From Streptomyces sp. CGMCC 4.7035 (GTDB taxonomy: Bacteria > Actinomycetota > Actinomycetes > Streptomycetales > Streptomycetaceae): a DNA stretch of 64,000 bases. The stretch's first letter is position 1, and every line of letters begins with the position of its first letter. The stretch spans positions 3,286,001 through 3,350,000 of the forward strand of contig NZ_CP134053.1 of assembly GCF_031583065.1 (NCBI RefSeq), written 5' to 3'. A program made the position numbers and the translations under genes. The notes under the pieces were generated by a model. The model did no database searches. It saw only the letters and a program-made list of their open reading frames with translations, and was not told where the DNA came from. Of the stretch, positions 63,018 to 64,000 are shown piece by piece.

Positions 63018-64000
63018 GTGACTCTCACGGCCGGCACAGCGCAGGGTCCTCGGACCGAGGGGGAGACACCGCCACCGCAGGAGGCGATCGTCCCGGCCGG
63101 CAGTGGCTCCGGACCGGACGGACGCGAGGGTTCACCGACAGGCGATCCCGGTCCTGAGCCGCACCCGGGCCAGCAGGCCGTGGCCGCGCGGGCCGCTCTG
63201 CGCCGCCGCTACTGGGCATCCGTGCCCGCGCGGCTGCGTCTTCTGCGCGCGGCCACGGTCCTGCTCGCCGCCGCCGTGGCGGTGCTGCTGACCGTCGCCG
63301 GCCTGGCCGCGAACGGCATGTGGGACGGCGTGGCCGGACGGGACGCGCCGCGTACGACCAGCGCCGCCGACCTTGACCTCGCCCTGAACGACATGGACGC
63401 CCAGGCCGCCAACATCCTGCTGTCCAGCGGCGATGCTGGAAAGGGCCGCCTGCGGACCCCGTATGAGAAGGCGGTCGGCTTCTACGGTGACGCGCGGCGC
63501 GAGATAGGGCACGACCTGCGCACCCTCGCCGTCGCCGCGCAGGGAAACGGGTCCGACGAGAAGACGGTCGAGAACCTCACCGACGACTTCGCCGAATACC
63601 AGGAACTCATCGGACGCGCCCTGGAGAACGACGGGCGCCCCGGAGGCAAGCCGTCGGCCCTCGCTGACTACCGCAGGGCGACCGACCTGCTGCAGAGCAG
63701 CCTGCTGCCCGCGTCACGCAGGTTGGTGTCCTCGAACGACAGCGTGTTCGACGCGAAGTACACCGCGGCACGCTCGGCCCTCTCGGGGCAGCTCGCGGCC
63801 ACGGTCGCCCTCGGCGTGCTCCTGCTGGCCGCCCTCGGGGCCCTGCAGTGGTACCTGACCCGGCGCTTCCGCCGGATTCTGAACCCGCCCCTCCTCGCCG
63901 CCACCGTGTGTGCGCTGCTCGCGGTGATCCTCGGCGCTCAGATGCTGTCCTCCTCGGCGGCGAATCTGCGGGGCGCCCGGCGCGACGCGTTCGACTCCGT
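63018..64000 (+). CDS. Membrane protein with large extracytoplasmic loop (3' end off window)
   Basis: An open frame from GTG 63018 (behind GGAGGG) to the window edge, 327 residues visible. A proline/glycine-rich cytosolic head of about 75 residues is followed by a transmembrane helix (ATVLLAAAVAVLLTVAGLAA, about 86-105), a helical extracytoplasmic loop of about 150 residues (LNDMDAQAANILLSSGD, LTDDFAEYQELIGRALEN), and two more helices (LAATVALGVLLLAALGALQW and LLAATVCALLAVILGAQML). The arrangement recalls a sensor-type four-helix loop, but no kinase domain is visible before the edge. It faces kdpB across a CGTCA box. Confidence 0.82.
   Translation, partial: MTLTAGTAQGPRTEGETPPPQEAIVPAGSGSGPDGREGSPTGDPGPEPHPGQQAVAARAALRRRYWASVPARLRLLRAATVLLAAAVAVLLTVAGLAANGMWDGVAGRDAPRTTSAADLDLALNDMDAQAANILLSSGDAGKGRLRTPYEKAVGFYGDARREIGHDLRTLAVAAQGNGSDEKTVENLTDDFAEYQELIGRALENDGRPGGKPSALADYRRATDLLQSSLLPASRRLVSSNDSVFDAKYTAARSALSGQLAATVALGVLLLAALGALQWYLTRRFRRILNPPLLAATVCALLAVILGAQMLSSSAANLRGARRDAFDS

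Overview
The window is very GC-rich chromosomal DNA with GTG starts, GGAGG-type ribosome binding sites, many translationally coupled operons, Tat/Sec-secreted glycosidases and abundant sugar ABC transporters. This fits a soil Streptomyces or a close relative. No rRNA, tRNA, CRISPR array, prophage or intact insertion sequence was seen.

Layout. 1-1058: the 5' part of a secreted GH16 beta-glucanase behind a CebR-like palindrome. 1585-6834: an aromatic-acid side-chain operon (SDR, amidohydrolase, acyl-CoA ligase, MaoC hydratase) with a divergent MarR gene followed by an IclR gene. The gene set matches the CoA-dependent p-hydroxycinnamate (Cou/Phd) pathway. 6930-24275: a large divergent glycan-utilisation locus. 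Leftward are a PfkB kinase, a solute-binding protein, two permeases, a GH2 beta-galactosidase and two secreted phosphoesterases; rightward are a DeoR regulator, GH4, GH38 alpha-mannosidase and a frameshifted GH29 fucosidase. 24320-26005: a GH18 chitinase with two DasR-like boxes. 26237-29456: ATP-grasp enzyme, metallophosphoesterase, phosphopantetheinyl transferase and a small orphan. 29727-30276: a decayed alpha/beta hydrolase. 30338-35180: an XRE regulator / ImmA-IrrE peptidase / 7-TM protein / FAD monooxygenase operon with a divergent MmyB-like ligand-binding-domain protein. 35589-41348: Cache-domain protein, GntR regulator and a PotABCD-type ABC system. 41375-43911: divergent FAD monooxygenase and cytochrome P450. 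43987-49918: a LacI-controlled alpha-glucoside uptake and hydrolysis operon. 49964-50990: three decayed genes. 50997-53178: a Rieske oxygenase, a 60-residue protein and a reductase (VanAB type). 54063-64000: small proteins, a GbsR/MarR regulator, an APC transporter, a DUF1707 protein, a 19-residue bL37-like ORF, an SDR lacking its catalytic lysine, a KdpB ATPase without kdpA or kdpC, and the start of a membrane protein.

The genes mostly serve scavenging of plant, fungal and glycoprotein carbohydrates and lignin-type aromatics: secreted hydrolases release oligomers, ABC systems import them, and intracellular glycosidases finish digestion under local regulators. Within-window clues that look least explained are the XRE/ImmA/7-TM/FAD module with a perfect 22-bp palindrome; a repeated operator of CGTCA elements spaced 11-21-11 bp around the orphan kdpB and APC genes; secreted phosphoesterases inside the glycan operon; and clustered pseudogenes with deletion junctions. 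Functions are inferred from motifs and gene context by reading alone; no database search was run.
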